In this document: positions 38,150-47,794 of the stretch, one piece after another
How positions within the stretch are numbered: the stretch's first letter is position 1
How the letters are laid out: each line of letters opens with the position of its first letter
Assembly (NCBI RefSeq): GCF_009497155.1
Contig: NZ_WINI01000004.1
Span: 372,001-436,000, forward strand
Direction of reading: 5' to 3'
DNA from: Glaciimonas soli
GTDB taxonomy: Bacteria; Pseudomonadota; Gammaproteobacteria; Burkholderiales; Burkholderiaceae_D
Length of the DNA stretch: 64,000 bases
The notes under the pieces: generated by a model
Database searches by the model: none
Told to the model about the DNA's origin: nothing
What the model saw: only the letters and a program-made list of their open reading frames with translations
Position numbers and translations under genes: made by a program

Positions 38150-39070
38150 TTAAGCTTCCTGCTCAACACCTTTTAAACGTGCGATCAATTCATCCAAAGC
38201 ATCCAGATCAGCAAAATCAATAATCAGTTGTCCACGATTTTTGCCGTTGGTTTTAATCGTTACTTGCGTCGCCAACGTATCTGACAGTTCTTCTTCCAAT
38301 CGCGCAATATCGCGCGATTTTTCTTTACTCTTAACTGCAGGGCGAATTACATCGGTTTGTTCGGCGATGGTGCGCGTGACTAATTTTTCAGCATCGCGTA
38401 CCGACATGCGTTTTGCCACTACCTGATTGGCCAACGTAATTTGTGTGGCAGCGTCGACTGCCAATAACGCCCGTGCATGCCCCATATCAATATCACCTGC
38501 CATCAACATGGTTTGCACTGGCTTAGCCAAATTTAACAAGCGCAATAAATTCGATACGGCACTGCGTGAACGACCTACCGACAGCGCGGCTTGTTCATGC
38601 GTGAAATTAAAATCCGTAATCAGTCTGTGTATGCCTTGCGCTTCTTCCAGCGGATTTAAATCTTCACGTTGAATATTCTCAATCAACGCCATCGCTGCAG
38701 TGGCTTGGTCATCCACATCTTTGACCAACACCGGCACTTCCGTTAACCCGGCAATTTGCGCCGCACGAAAGCGTCGTTCACCCGCAATAATTTCGTAATG
38801 CTGCGCACCGTTTTGTAATTTGTCTGATGCTGCGATCGGACGTACCAAAATTGGCTGCAACAAACCTTGTTCTTTAATCGAAGCGGCTAACTCAGTGAGC
38901 GCACCTTCATCCATACGAGTACGCGGTTGATATTTACCCGCCTGCATCTGCGTTACTTGCAACACGGATGGCGCACCAGGAATCGTCGGTACCGCTTCAG
39001 TGATATCAACAGATCCACCCAACAGCGCATCTAACCCGCGCCCTAAACCTTTAGATTTTTTCGTGACCAT
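38150..39070 (-). CDS. parB: chromosome-partitioning protein ParB (Noc/Spo0J family)
   Basis: 306 residues. Domains are a basic start (KKSKGLGRGLDALLGG), the CTP-binding ParB core with YQPRTRMDEGALTELAASI in part and the box GERRFRAAQIAG near 115-126, the HTH region HEQAALSVGRSRSAVSNLLR in part, and a C-terminal dimerisation domain. It binds parS and spreads as a clamp. Two perfect parS sites lie 4.3 kb away at 43399 and 43463. It follows parA by 72 bases. Confidence 0.96.
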   Translation of the reverse strand: MVTKKSKGLGRGLDALLGGSVDITEAVPTIPGAPSVLQVTQMQAGKYQPRTRMDEGALTELAASIKEQGLLQPILVRPIAASDKLQNGAQHYEIIAGERRFRAAQIAGLTEVPVLVKDVDDQATAAMALIENIQREDLNPLEEAQGIHRLITDFNFTHEQAALSVGRSRSAVSNLLRLLNLAKPVQTMLMAGDIDMGHARALLAVDAATQITLANQVVAKRMSVRDAEKLVTRTIAEQTDVIRPAVKSKEKSRDIARLEEELSDTLATQVTIKTNGKNRGQLIIDFADLDALDELIARLKGVEQEA

Positions 39071-39142
39071 TTTGTGTTCGCTATTTTTGCATTACTCAAT
39101 AAATTATTGTTCTGCCCTGCTGCATGCTGCGTATTACTACTT

Positions 39143-39913
39143 TTACATAGTCTTGATACGCTCTACCATTTCCGCGCCAAACTCAATGTAGGCTTGTGCG
39201 CCCTTGGAGGCAGGATCAAATACCACACCCGGTAAACCATACGACGGCGCTTCAGCTAAACGGACATTACGTGGGATGACGGTTTTAAATACTTTATCGC
39301 CGAAATGACTTTCCAATTCACTAGACACTTGTTGCGACAAGGTCATCCGCGGATCAAACATCACGCGCAACAAACCGATAATTTTCAAATCAGGGTTCAG
39401 ATTGGCATGCACCTTTTTAATGGTGTTGACCAAATCCGATAAACCTTCCAACGCATAATATTCACACTGCATAGGAATGATGACGCCGTTGGCAGCGCAC
39501 AAACCATTTAAAGTCAGCAGCGACAATGCCGGTGGGCAGTCGATTAAAATAAAATCGTACTCATCGGCCACCAATGCAAAAGCATCCTTCAAACGCTTTT
39601 CTCGATTTTCCAGTTCCACCATCTCAACTTCAGCACCGGCCAACTCACGGTTCGCAGGTAATACATCAAACTTGCCGGTTTCTGATGTGACACGTACACC
39701 TTTAATATCCGACATGCCGAGCAAGACTTGATAAATCGTTGCTTTCAAATCGGCTTTATTAATACCCGCGCCCATCGTCGCATTACCTTGAGGATCAAGA
39801 TCGGCCAGCAATACGCGTTGATTTAATTGCGCCAGGCCAGCTGCCAAATTAACAGCTGTTGTGGTTTTTCCTACTCCACCTTTTTGATTTGCGACGCAGA
39901 AGATTTTTGCCAT
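39143..39913 (-). CDS. parA: chromosome-partitioning ATPase ParA (Soj)
   Basis: 256 residues. The deviant Walker A motif KGGVGKTTTAVNLAAGLA appears at residues 11-28 with the signature Lys before GGVGK, then ADLDPQGNATMG (Walker A-prime) and ILIDCPPALSLL (Walker B). Length matches the short chromosomal ParA class with no N-terminal HTH. It positions ParB/parS complexes on the nucleoid. Confidence 0.97.
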   Translation of the reverse strand: MAKIFCVANQKGGVGKTTTAVNLAAGLAQLNQRVLLADLDPQGNATMGAGINKADLKATIYQVLLGMSDIKGVRVTSETGKFDVLPANRELAGAEVEMVELENREKRLKDAFALVADEYDFILIDCPPALSLLTLNGLCAANGVIIPMQCEYYALEGLSDLVNTIKKVHANLNPDLKIIGLLRVMFDPRMTLSQQVSSELESHFGDKVFKTVIPRNVRLAEAPSYGLPGVVFDPASKGAQAYIEFGAEMVERIKTM

Positions 39914-40010
39914 GTGTTGATTTTATTGTTAAGTGGTTTAACGAGCGGCTTATTTCAAACTTAATTCAGATTTGTTCCGAGCTCAATTCGAACTAAATTA
40001 TTTATACGAT

Positions 40011-40667
40011 TTAACTTGTCGTCAATTTGATACCGAAAGCTATCAGAAAAAGTCCCGCTGCTTTTGTTGCAAAGGCAGCGATACGACGATGGCGCGCCAA
40101 ACTTTTAGCGGCTGCATTACCAACCAGAGTTAGCATGGTGCCGTACACCAAAGTGCAACTGCTAATGATCATGCCCATGGTTAAAAATGTGAGGCTTCCG
40201 CGATGCATGGTTGGATCGATGAACAAAGGGAAAAAAGCCATGTAAAAAATAATTGCTTTGGGATTCATTAACGTCACAAAAAAACCGCGACGCCATTCTT
40301 CAATCTTTAAAGTCGTTTCTGTCGCTGGGATTGTTTCGACTCCGACCGCACTGCTCTCTTGTTTTTTTTCACGTAACAATTTAAAACCAAGATAAGCCAA
40401 ATAGATTGCACCCACATACTGCACCGCTTTAAAGACTAAAGGGTTCGCATGCAACAACGCAGCAACGCCGATGGCGGCCAAAAACATTAACACCATGTCG
40501 CCCATCATGACGCCTGCAACGGTAGAGAATCCGGCACGCAAGCCATTCTTGCTGGCACTACTCAAAATACAAAATGTGCCTGCTCCAGGCAACATCAAAA
40601 ACACGATGGTCGCGGCAATCAATTGCCAGACATCGGTGATACCAAGTGTATGAAAGAAAATACTCAT
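40011..40667 (-). CDS. LysE/RhtB-family amino acid exporter
   Basis: 218 residues with six hydrophobic helices. Family motifs are LPGAGTFCILSSASKNGLRAG in part near residue 25, MMGDMVLMFLAAIG, and NPKAIIFYMAFFPLFI near 135-150. It probably exports an amino acid or similar metabolite. It starts 3 bases after the rsmG stop and so is likely a distal gene of the mnmG-rsmG unit. Confidence 0.88.
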   Translation of the reverse strand: MSIFFHTLGITDVWQLIAATIVFLMLPGAGTFCILSSASKNGLRAGFSTVAGVMMGDMVLMFLAAIGVAALLHANPLVFKAVQYVGAIYLAYLGFKLLREKKQESSAVGVETIPATETTLKIEEWRRGFFVTLMNPKAIIFYMAFFPLFIDPTMHRGSLTFLTMGMIISSCTLVYGTMLTLVGNAAAKSLARHRRIAAFATKAAGLFLIAFGIKLTTS

Positions 40668-40670
40668 CGC

Positions 40671-41330
40671 TTACTTTCCACTGACTTCTCTTTGAATAAA
40701 AATCAAATGCCGTTCCGCATCCAAGCCAGGAACAACAATTGGTCTGATTTCAGTCACAACCCAACCTGCCGGCAAATTAGAAATTTCTGCTTCAGGTCGT
40801 ACACCTTTAAGCGCAATGAACTGACCGTCATCGGCTAACAAATGCGCAGACCAATTGATAAAATCGGCTAGTTCCGCAAATGCGCGCGAAGTAATCACAT
40901 CAAATTTCTGCTTTACCTGTAATTGCTCTACGCGTGCCGTATGTACACTGACATTGGTCAACATCAACTCTGCTTTGACCTGCGTCAAAAATGCGGTTTT
41001 TTTATGTACCGTGTCGACCATGGACACGCGCATTTCCGGCTGCGCAGATAACGCCCAAATTGCTAATATCATGCCCGGTAAACCGCCTCCGGCACCAACA
41101 TCCAACACATTTTTTGCGTCCCTGAATGCGGGAATCACTGCCAGCGAATCGAGCAAATGGTGCGTCATCATTTGCTCGGGATCTCGAATAGCGGTGAGGT
41201 TATAAGTGCGGTTCCATTTCGATAACAATTCCAGATACGCCAATAATTTCTGCTGCTGGTCTTGATTCAGCGTAACACCACATTTTTCAGCACCTGCTAA
41301 TAAGGTTGCATGCATTGCTTCAGCAGACAT
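40671..41330 (-). CDS. rsmG: 16S rRNA (guanine527-N7)-methyltransferase
   Basis: 219 residues from the ATG at 41330, which shares one base with the mnmG stop (TGATG). The SAM site is VLDVGAGGGLPGMILAIW and the catalytic/conserved segment DVITSRAFAELADFINW follows. The enzyme methylates G527 of 16S rRNA. The mnmG-rsmG-parA-parB order is the classical origin-proximal cluster, here interrupted by the LysE gene. Confidence 0.95.
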   Translation of the reverse strand: MSAEAMHATLLAGAEKCGVTLNQDQQQKLLAYLELLSKWNRTYNLTAIRDPEQMMTHHLLDSLAVIPAFRDAKNVLDVGAGGGLPGMILAIWALSAQPEMRVSMVDTVHKKTAFLTQVKAELMLTNVSVHTARVEQLQVKQKFDVITSRAFAELADFINWSAHLLADDGQFIALKGVRPEAEISNLPAGWVVTEIRPIVVPGLDAERHLIFIQREVSGK

Positions 41331-43279
41331 CAAGCAGCCTCATTATTGTTATTTTCATCACTTTTATTCTCGGCACTTAATCGTCTCATGCCATCTTTTT
41401 TAAGATGCACCAATAACAACGATAATGCCGCTGGCGTTACACCCGCAATCCGCGAAGCCTGGCCGAACGTTTCTGGCTTATGTTGGTTCAGTTTTTGCCG
41501 CACTTCCATCGATAACGCTTGCACATCCAGATAATCAAGGTCGGCAGGCAATTTCAAGTTCTCACTATGCTCATGCCGCTCTACTTCCTTTGCCTGACGG
41601 TCGATATAGCCTGCGTATTTCACCTGAATCTCCACCTGCTCTTTGAAGATATCATCTTCCAGACCTGGACCAGCCAAATCTTGACCTTCAATACCTTTTA
41701 AGGTCATCAAGTGATCGTAACTGACGTTAGGTCGACGCAGCAAATCGAGCAAAGTGTATTCTCTCTCAATTGCCTTACCCGCGACGCGCTCCGACTCAAC
41801 TGCCGACACTAATTTTGGACTAACCCACGTTGACTTCAGTCGCTCCAACTCGCGCGCGACTGTTTCGCGTTTTTGCTCAAACTGTGCCCATTGCTGATCG
41901 CTAACGCAACCCAACTCACGGCCAATTTCAGTCAATCGCATGTCGGCATTGTCTTCACGTAAACTCAGACGATACTCGGCACGGCTAGTGAACATACGAT
42001 AAGGCTCCAATACACCTTGCGTGATCAAATCATCAACTAGTACGCCTAGATACGCTTCATCGCGTCGCGGAGTCCAGGCATCGCGTTCTTGTGTTTGCAG
42101 TGCAGCATTTATACCTGCCAGCATGCCCTGTGCCGCGGCCTCTTCATAACCAGTAGTGCCGTTGATCTGACCTGCGAAATACAAGCCACTGATTTGCTTG
42201 GTTTCCAACGAGGCTTTTAATCCACGTGGATCGAAATAATCGTATTCAATCGCATATCCCGGGCGCAAAATATGCGCGTTTTCCAAACCACGCATAGATT
42301 GGACTAAGGCTAATTGCACATCGAACGGTAAGCTGGTTGAAATACCATTTGGATAGTACTCATTGGTCGTCAAGCCTTCTGGCTCCAGGAATATCTGGTG
42401 CGACTCTTTCCCGGCAAAACGGTGAATTTTGTCTTCGATCGATGGGCAATACCGTGGGCCGACACCTTCAATCACGCCGGTGTACATAGGACTACGATCT
42501 AAGCCGGATCGGATAATGTCGTGCGTTTGCAAATTGGTATGCGTAATCCAGCATGGCAATTGCTCTGGATGCATAGCGGCCTTACCCATCACGGAAAATA
42601 CGGGCACCGGGTCCAAATCACTCGGTTGCGCTTGCATTACAGAAAAATCGATAGTCCGTCCATCTATTCGTGGAGGTGTTCCGGTTTTCAAGCGCCCCTG
42701 TGGCAACTTCAATTCTTTCAAACGTGCCGATAGTGAAATCGCTGGCGGATCACCCGCCCTGCCCGCTGCATAGTTATTTAAGCCTACGTGGATTTTTCCA
42801 TCCAGGAATGTACCTGCAGTCAGTACTACTGCACTACTCAGAAATTTAATACCGATTTGCGTTACCGCGCCAATTACGCGATCACCCTCAACCAAGAGAT
42901 CATCGACCGCTTGTTGGAATAACCAAAGATTGGGTTGATTTTCCAGGCGTGAGCGAATCGCCTGCTTATAGAGGATACGGTCGGCTTGCGCACGAGTAGC
43001 GCGCACCGCTGGGCCTTTTGAAGAGTTCAGAATACGAAACTGGATACCCGCTTCATCGGTTGCAATGGCCATTGCCCCGCCCATCGCATCGACCTCTTTA
43101 ACCAGATGCCCTTTGCCAATTCCACCAATTGATGGATTGCAGGACATCTGACCTAAGGTCTCGATATTGTGAGTGAGCAGTAAAGTTTTTTGGCCCATGC
43201 GTGCAGAAGCAAGGGCAGCTTCGGTGCCGGCGTGACCGCCGCCGACAACAATGACATCAAATTTTGTAGGAAATAGCAT
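41330..43279 (-). CDS. mnmG: tRNA uridine-5-carboxymethylaminomethyl modification enzyme MnmG (GidA)
   Basis: 649 residues. The FAD-binding motif [19 protein letters not shown] is at the start, followed by the signature [20 protein letters not shown] in part and [13 protein letters not shown]. The C-terminal helical domain interacts with MnmE and tRNA ([28 protein letters not shown]). With MnmE it modifies U34 of tRNAs. The upstream gap holds two parS sites. mnmE is not in the window. Confidence 0.97.
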   Translation of the reverse strand: MLFPTKFDVIVVGGGHAGTEAALASARMGQKTLLLTHNIETLGQMSCNPSIGGIGKGHLVKEVDAMGGAMAIATDEAGIQFRILNSSKGPAVRATRAQADRILYKQAIRSRLENQPNLWLFQQAVDDLLVEGDRVIGAVTQIGIKFLSSAVVLTAGTFLDGKIHVGLNNYAAGRAGDPPAISLSARLKELKLPQGRLKTGTPPRIDGRTIDFSVMQAQPSDLDPVPVFSVMGKAAMHPEQLPCWITHTNLQTHDIIRSGLDRSPMYTGVIEGVGPRYCPSIEDKIHRFAGKESHQIFLEPEGLTTNEYYPNGISTSLPFDVQLALVQSMRGLENAHILRPGYAIEYDYFDPRGLKASLETKQISGLYFAGQINGTTGYEEAAAQGMLAGINAALQTQERDAWTPRRDEAYLGVLVDDLITQGVLEPYRMFTSRAEYRLSLREDNADMRLTEIGRELGCVSDQQWAQFEQKRETVARELERLKSTWVSPKLVSAVESERVAGKAIEREYTLLDLLRRPNVSYDHLMTLKGIEGQDLAGPGLEDDIFKEQVEIQVKYAGYIDRQAKEVERHEHSENLKLPADLDYLDVQALSMEVRQKLNQHKPETFGQASRIAGVTPAALSLLLVHLKKDGMRRLSAENKSDENNNNEAA

Positions 43280-43398
43280 AATGCGCCTCGATGAGACGGG
43301 TGAACAGAGGCGTGATTATAATTCCATTTCACACCACTCGCCCGTTTTCTGGGTCAACACTTACATTACAATCCTCAATCGCGTTGTTTAGCAACCAA

Positions 43399-43414
43399 TG
43401 TTTCACGTGAAACA
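43399..43414. promoter_or_regulatory. parS: parS site 1 (perfect 16-bp palindrome)
   Basis: TGTTTCACGTGAAACA matches the universal ParB-binding consensus exactly, and the palindrome extends over some flanking bases. It lies 120 bases upstream of mnmG. Confidence 0.95.
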
Positions 43415-43462
43415 ATCAACGATTTATATAAATATTAACGAACATGTAAAACCAAGAACGAT

Positions 43463-43478
43463 TGTTTCACGTGAAACA
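43463..43478. promoter_or_regulatory. parS: parS site 2 (perfect 16-bp palindrome)
   Basis: Second exact TGTTTCACGTGAAACA, 64 bases (about six helical turns) from the first. The symmetry extends to a 24-bp perfect palindrome (43459-43482). It lies between mnmG and the TauE/SafE gene. Confidence 0.95.
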
Positions 43479-43490
43479 ATCGAAATTCAC

Positions 43491-44252
43491 TCACTTGAAA
43501 AAAGCATCATAAGCAGTCTTAACGATTAATACTGACACCACAACTAAAAACAATTTGCGGACAAAAGCACTGCCATGCTTAATCGCAAGTCGCGTTCCCA
43601 CCAGTGAACCAGCAACATTACAGATCGCCATCAATATACCCAACTGCCAAATTATATGTCCGCTGTAGCCAAACCATAACAATGCAGCCAGATTTGTCGC
43701 CACATTAATCACTTTGGAAACCGCAGAAGCTCCTAAAAAATCGTAACCAAAAAAACGTATAAATAAGAAAATTAAGAAGCTACCTGTACCTGGTCCAAAT
43801 ACGCCGTCATAAAAACCAATACTTCCGCCAATACAAATTGCCAGAAGCTTCTCTTTCATTCCCGTATGCAGTGGCGCATGGATACTGCCGAAGTCTTTCT
43901 TTTTGTAGGTATAGAGCGCGACAGCCAATAAGATAAAAGGCAGAGTTTTACGGATTGCTTCCGTTGGAATATGCGTAACGGTGTACGCACCTAAAAATGC
44001 AAGAGCAAAGGCGGCACCTGCTGCTGGCAGTGCCGCACTCCAGGCAATTTTTACGCGTCTGCTAAAATTGATCGCTGCCGCACTAGTACCAAAGATACCA
44101 GCCAATTTATTGGTACCAAAGATGGTTGCTGGCGCAGTATTAGGTAACATCGAAAATAAAGCCGGGATTTGAACCAGGCCCCCTCCTCCAACTACGGCAT
44201 CAATTAATCCAGCAATAAAAGCAGCGCAACCTAGCAGTAGGAAATCAAACAT
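43491..44252 (-). CDS. TauE/SafE-family (sulfite exporter-like) permease
   Basis: 253 residues with seven or eight hydrophobic helices. The family's paired repeats are visible: FIAGLIDAVVGGGGLVQIPAL near the start in part, and IGFYDGVFGPGTGSFLIFLFI in part in the middle. Likely an inner-membrane permease for sulfite, sulfoacetate or a related organic anion. The ligand is unknown. The stop is only 12 bases from parS site 2. Confidence 0.88.
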   Translation of the reverse strand: MFDFLLLGCAAFIAGLIDAVVGGGGLVQIPALFSMLPNTAPATIFGTNKLAGIFGTSAAAINFSRRVKIAWSAALPAAGAAFALAFLGAYTVTHIPTEAIRKTLPFILLAVALYTYKKKDFGSIHAPLHTGMKEKLLAICIGGSIGFYDGVFGPGTGSFLIFLFIRFFGYDFLGASAVSKVINVATNLAALLWFGYSGHIIWQLGILMAICNVAGSLVGTRLAIKHGSAFVRKLFLVVVSVLIVKTAYDAFFK

Positions 44253-44330
44253 AAGAAAAATCAGGAGTTATAGAGACATTGAGTAGAAACAACATTATAA
44301 ATGCAGAACTTAACACTTTCACAAAACAAC

Positions 44331-44357
44331 AAAGCCCGCACTGGTGATGCGGGCTTT
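44331..44357. terminator. probable bidirectional terminator of the liv operon
   Basis: AAAGCCCGCA (44331-44340), loop CTGGTGA, TGCGGGCTTT (44348-44357). It follows the last liv gene (livM) on the minus strand; the T-run is short on that strand. Confidence 0.7.
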
Positions 44358-44393
44358 TAAAAACTATCGCTTTAATTCCAAATCGATCGCTAG

Positions 44394-45380
44394 TTAATGC
44401 GTGGGTAAATGCTTTTTCAACAGCGCGCCCAACTCTCCGACTATGCCGCGCCGAAATGCCAACACGCAGACTATAAAAATAAAACCCGTGACGATGGTGA
44501 CCGATTCATCCAGACTGTTAAACCAATCAATATGGGTAACCGCAGCCAACCAATTACCGATATCTCCTAGCTTATTTTCTAGCAGGATAATAATAACTGC
44601 GCCGACTATTGGACCTGTCAATGTGCCAAGTCCACCAACCAGCGTCATCAACACCACTAAACCGGACATCGTCCAATGCACGTCCGTCAATGTCTCAAAA
44701 CCAAGTACCACGGTTTTCATGGCACCAGCCAAACCTGCTATTGCCGCGGACAATACGAAGGCCAATAATTTATAGCGATGCACGTCATAGCCCGGAGAAA
44801 TCGCCCTCGGTTCATTCTCTTTGATCGCTTTAAGCACCAAACCAAAAGGTGAATTTACTATACGGGTAATGAGTAAAAAAGCGGCAATCGCTATCGCCAA
44901 GACAACGTAATACAAAGTCAGGTCGTTACTTAAGTCCAACATCCCAAGCAACTTTCCACGCGGCACACCTTGCAAACCATCTTCGCCGCCGGCAAAAGGT
45001 GCCTGAAGGAAAATAAAATACACCATTTGCGCCAATGCCAACGTGATCATCGTGAAGTAAATTCCTTGCCGACGAATCGCCAAACTTCCCATTACCAAGC
45101 CTATTAATGCGCCCGACAATGTACCGAGTAGCAAGCTTATTTCGACTGGTAATCCCAACAAGCTCAAGGCATAGCCCGTTATGTATCCGGCACCGCCAAA
45201 AAATGCTGCATGACCAAACGATAACAAGCCGGTAAAACCAATGAGTAAATTAAAGGCACATGCAAACAAAGCAAAGCACAATAATTTCATTAAGAAAACC
45301 GGATAAATTGCTAACGGAGCCGCCAACACCATTAGGAATAAAAGTCCGTATCCCATTTGGTAAATTGCTTTTTTATTCAT
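44394..45380 (-). CDS. livM: branched-chain amino acid ABC transporter permease LivM
   Basis: 328 residues from the ATG at 45380, which has AAGGAA upstream and starts one base after the livH stop. About nine or ten hydrophobic segments; family motifs are FNLLIGFTGLLSFGHAAFFG in part near 45-64, the EAA-like loop IKENEPRAISPGYDVHRYKLLAF in part, and MTLVGGLGTLTGPIVGA. It pairs with LivH to form the membrane channel. Confidence 0.93.
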   Translation of the reverse strand: MNKKAIYQMGYGLLFLMVLAAPLAIYPVFLMKLLCFALFACAFNLLIGFTGLLSFGHAAFFGGAGYITGYALSLLGLPVEISLLLGTLSGALIGLVMGSLAIRRQGIYFTMITLALAQMVYFIFLQAPFAGGEDGLQGVPRGKLLGMLDLSNDLTLYYVVLAIAIAAFLLITRIVNSPFGLVLKAIKENEPRAISPGYDVHRYKLLAFVLSAAIAGLAGAMKTVVLGFETLTDVHWTMSGLVVLMTLVGGLGTLTGPIVGAVIIILLENKLGDIGNWLAAVTHIDWFNSLDESVTIVTGFIFIVCVLAFRRGIVGELGALLKKHLPTH

Positions 45381-45381
45381 T

Positions 45382-46266
45382 TTATTTTTCCTTACCAAAC
45401 AGACCGGCTGGCCGTAATACCAACACGATTGCCATCACAACAAATACGACCGTTGCCGAACCTTGCGGATAAAACACACGAGTCAAACCTTCTATCACTC
45501 CCAACATTAAACCGGTAACAATCGCACCCAAAATCGATCCCATACCACCGATCACCACCACCGCGAATACGACGATAATCAGGTTGGAGCCCATGAGGGG
45601 CGAGACTTGTATCACTGGAGCCGCCAAGACCCCGGCAAAGGCCGCCAAAGCGACGCCAAAACCGTAAGTCAAGGTCACCATTAACGGTACATTAATACCG
45701 AAAGCTTCGACCAATTGGGGGTTTTCTGTACCGGCGCGCAAATAAGCGCCCAGTTTGGTTCTTTCAATCACAAACCAGGTTGTAAAACACACCAGCAACG
45801 ACGCCAGCACAACCCAGGCACGATAGTTAGGTAACACCATGAAACCCAGATCAGTCGCACCACTTAACAATTCTGGCGCGGAATACGGCTGCCCGGAAAC
45901 GCCATAGATAGAACGAAATATTCCTTCCACCATCAAGGTGATCCCAAAAGTGAGCAACAAACCATATAAATGATCCAGCTTGTAAAGCCAGCGCAGCATG
46001 GTGCGTTCAATCAGCATGCCGAATACGCCAACGATCAAAGGGCCAACAAAAAGCATCACCCAATAATTCAAACCGAAATACGTTAATCCCATCCATGCCA
46101 AAAACGCGCCCAGCATATAGAAGGCACCGTGGGCAAAATTAATCACATTCAGTAAACCAAAAATCACTGCCAGACCGAGTGACAACATGGCGTAGAAAGA
46201 ACCGTTGACTAGCCCCAATAACAACTGGCTCATCAAGGCAGAGGCAGGAATGCCGAATATTTCCAT
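45382..46266 (-). CDS. livH: branched-chain amino acid ABC transporter permease LivH
   Basis: 294 residues, eight to nine hydrophobic helices. Motifs: QLLLGLVNGSFYAMLSLGLAV in part and NFAHGAFYMLGAFLAW near the start, the loop RAGTENPQLVEAFGINV around 175-195, and VVIGGMGSILGAIVTGLMLG near 245. The adjacent intergenic element at 46328-46525 separates it from livK. Confidence 0.94.
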   Translation of the reverse strand: MEIFGIPASALMSQLLLGLVNGSFYAMLSLGLAVIFGLLNVINFAHGAFYMLGAFLAWMGLTYFGLNYWVMLFVGPLIVGVFGMLIERTMLRWLYKLDHLYGLLLTFGITLMVEGIFRSIYGVSGQPYSAPELLSGATDLGFMVLPNYRAWVVLASLLVCFTTWFVIERTKLGAYLRAGTENPQLVEAFGINVPLMVTLTYGFGVALAAFAGVLAAPVIQVSPLMGSNLIIVVFAVVVIGGMGSILGAIVTGLMLGVIEGLTRVFYPQGSATVVFVVMAIVLVLRPAGLFGKEK

Positions 46267-46327
46267 AGTGGGATCGCAATTGAATCAATTGAATAATTGG
46301 TGTTACGCACAGCGCATCATCTAAACA

Positions 46328-46525
46328 ATGTCATTCCCGCGCACGCGGGAATCCATGTTGCTTAGTTAAACAAGCTGCTACCGGGCACATTTAATCAAAT
46401 TTCAAAAAACGTCGAACGTACTCGCGCATTACTCAACATGATGTAAACGTCACTTTGCATCTCGTAAAATGGATTCCCGCATGTGCGGGAATCACGCTAG
46501 TCAGATCATGGCTTTTCGTAACATA
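46328..46525. repeat. MITE-like element with inverted TTCCCGC/GCGGGAA hairpins at both ends
   Basis: The left end has TCATTCCCGCG-cacGCGGGAAT (about 46331-46352) and the right end ATTCCCGCATGTGCGGGAAT (46473-46492). Between them are about 120 bases with CCATGTTGCTTAG and CGTAAAATGG also found in the decayed copy at 1031-1165. No ORF inside. It sits within the liv operon between livH and livK, so it is probably transcribed and may modulate relative expression. Confidence 0.75.
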
Positions 46526-46535
46526 TGAAATTAAT

Positions 46536-47792
46536 TTATTTCCAGGCTGCGCACTTAGAATCCGCTTTTGACATAAACGCCTGGTCACCAGGAATCGTTT
46601 GAATCTTGTTTAAATAATCCCAGGGATATTTCGATTCAGCCGGCGTTTTCACTTGATACAAAGTCATGTCATGCACGACTCGACCATCAGCACGTAGATA
46701 GGCATTTTTGGTATACATGTCGTTAAACTTCATCTTGCGCAATTGTGCGATGACTTTTTCGCCATCGTCCGTACCTATCGCTTTTACCGCAGTCAGATAT
46801 TGCGTGGCTGCCGAATAATCCGCCGCTTGCAAACTCGATGGCTCTTTATTCATTTTTGCAAAATAACGTTTAGCCCAGGCACGTGACGCCGCGTCCTGAT
46901 CCCAATACCAGCTATCGGTCAAATACATTCCTTGCGTTTGCTGCAATGTCAGCGAATGGATGTCATTAATAAACACCAACATGCCGGCCAGTTTTGCAGT
47001 CTTTGTTATGCCGAATTCATTCGCCGCTTTGACTGAATTAACGAAGTCACCACCGGCGTTTGCCAGTCCGATAATTTGCGCTTTCGACGCCTGTGCTTGC
47101 AATAAAAACGAAGAAAAATCCGATGCATTCAACGGATGTTTAACCGAACCTAACACCGTTCCACCGGCCGCTTTAATGATCGCGGTTGTGTCTTTTTCCA
47201 ATGAAGCGCCAAATGCATAATCAGCTGTTAAAAAAAACCAGGTCTTGCCACCGTGTTTTACTACTGCTGAGCCAGTCCCCTTACCCAAGGCATAAGTGTC
47301 ATAAGCGTAATGCAGCGTATAGGGTGTACATTCCTCGTTAGTTAAACGCGTGCTACCGGCGCCAATTTCAAAAAATGGTTTTTTCTTTTCTGCCGCAATT
47401 TTCGCCATTGCCAATGCGGTACCAGAATTGGTGCCGCCGATCAGCATATCGACGCCATCCCGGTCAAACCATTCACGGGCTTTGCTCGATGCAATATCTG
47501 CTTTATTTTGATGGTCAGCGACCAGCAATTCAATTTTCTTGCCGTTAATGCTGCCGCCCATATCCGCAATCGCCATCTTGATTGCTTCTACGCCGCCAGC
47601 ACCATCAATGTCCGAATACACGCTGGACATATCGGTGATAAAACCTATCTTCACAACATCACCAGAAATTTGTGCCGCTGCAAAAGGACTGCTGGCAAGT
47701 GCGGCTAAACACACCGAAGTTAACGCTATTTTTTTGAATTTCGCTGCTGGTTTCGTTGCTTTACGTAGTGATTTTTTCATAGTCTTCTCCAT
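46536..47792 (-). CDS. livK: branched-chain amino acid-type ABC substrate-binding protein
   Basis: 418 residues; two starts are plausible (47792 with AGGAG, or 47780 with GGAGAAG). The signal peptide ends about SSPFAAAQ. The periplasmic-binding-protein type I fold shows VKIGFITDMSSVYSDIDGAG in part, MLIGGTNSGTALAMAKIAAE in part and DYAFGASLEKDTTAIIKAAGG in part. The KKKPFFEIGAGSTRLTNEEC segment contributes to the ligand site. Substrates in the family range from leucine to amides and aromatic acids, so the specificity here is open. Confidence 0.9.
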   Translation of the reverse strand: MEKTMKKSLRKATKPAAKFKKIALTSVCLAALASSPFAAAQISGDVVKIGFITDMSSVYSDIDGAGGVEAIKMAIADMGGSINGKKIELLVADHQNKADIASSKAREWFDRDGVDMLIGGTNSGTALAMAKIAAEKKKPFFEIGAGSTRLTNEECTPYTLHYAYDTYALGKGTGSAVVKHGGKTWFFLTADYAFGASLEKDTTAIIKAAGGTVLGSVKHPLNASDFSSFLLQAQASKAQIIGLANAGGDFVNSVKAANEFGITKTAKLAGMLVFINDIHSLTLQQTQGMYLTDSWYWDQDAASRAWAKRYFAKMNKEPSSLQAADYSAATQYLTAVKAIGTDDGEKVIAQLRKMKFNDMYTKNAYLRADGRVVHDMTLYQVKTPAESKYPWDYLNKIQTIPGDQAFMSKADSKCAAWK

Positions 47793-47794
47793 TT

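Noticed and set aside
46328-46525. Insertion sequence
   Set aside because: No transposase frame and only about 200 bases, so it is scored as a MITE-like repeat.
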